DNA of 5,237 nucleotides, taken from positions 1 to 5,237 of the forward strand of contig CAYWHE010000245.1 of NCBI GenBank assembly GCA_964458125.1, read 5' to 3'. The number at the start of each line of letters is the position of its first letter. Position 1 is the first letter of the stretch. Of this stretch, positions 5,186 through 5,237 are shown one piece after another. Source of the stretch: CAYWHE01 sp964458125 (GTDB taxonomy: Bacteria > Bacteroidota > Bacteroidia > AKYH767-A > OLB10). The notes under the pieces are model-generated. The model worked only from the letters and a program-made list of their open reading frames with translations, had not been told where the DNA came from and made no database searches. The position numbers and the translations under genes were made by a program.

Positions 5186-5237
5186 TTCAATTCGACTTGA
5201 CTTTTACAAGGACAAAGTCCGAAGTGAAAGTCGTAGT
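5186..5237. repeat. Structured direct repeat, copy 2 (cut by the window end)
   Basis: This is the second copy of the 52-base element, differing from copy 1 only at 5214 (A for G, in the hairpin loop) and 5232 (C for T, turning a G-T wobble into a G-C pair). The window ends inside the right arm, so neither the full length of the copy nor the number of further units can be seen. Confidence 0.85.

Noticed and set aside
5066..5237. CRISPR array or integron attC sites in the repeat region
   Set aside because: The repeat is 52 bases or more with a 68-base interval that is itself palindromic, and only two copies are seen, unlike CRISPR. No convincing GTTRRRY/RYYYAAC core pair or cassette gene is present for attC.

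Overview
The window most likely comes from the chromosome of a member of the Bacteroidota, possibly from the Chitinophagales or Sphingobacteriales. Three things point there: a secreted protein with a C-terminal type IX secretion (T9SS) sorting domain, a preceding open frame that ends in a regulator-propeller-like repeat, and promoter boxes of the Bacteroidota TAnnTTTG type just upstream of two genes. The genus cannot be read from the sequence.

Layout. Bases 1-174 are the 3' end of a plus-strand gene, probably a beta-propeller protein. After a 158-base spacer comes a 475-residue exported protein with LamG-like, PKD-like and Ig-like parts and a T9SS tail (333-1760). Next are two aldehyde-dehydrogenase-fold genes (1828-3303 and 3322-4260), 18 bases apart. 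They run convergently into a minus-strand VIT/CCC1-family metal transporter gene (4261-4944). The two facing stop codons abut with no gap and lie inside a 16-base double palindrome. The last ~200 bases hold a non-coding repeat unit with a period of exactly 120 bases, built from three consecutive hairpins, with a second copy cut by the window end.

The most interesting locus is the dehydrogenase pair. The first gene is a complete catalytic ALDH. The second is a truncated ALDH-like protein that lacks the catalytic cysteine, glutamate, asparagine and lysine. Together they reproduce, in order and in combined length (491 + 312 = 803 residues), the two-domain enzyme ALDH16, which is normally one polypeptide of about 800 residues. 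The two genes are in the same reading frame and are separated by a single TAA plus six sense codons. This is either a natural split ALDH16, a recent nonsense mutation, or a readthrough arrangement.

No functional link among the secreted LamG protein, the ALDH pair and the metal transporter is evident from the sequence. No phage, insertion sequence, CRISPR, rRNA or tRNA was seen.
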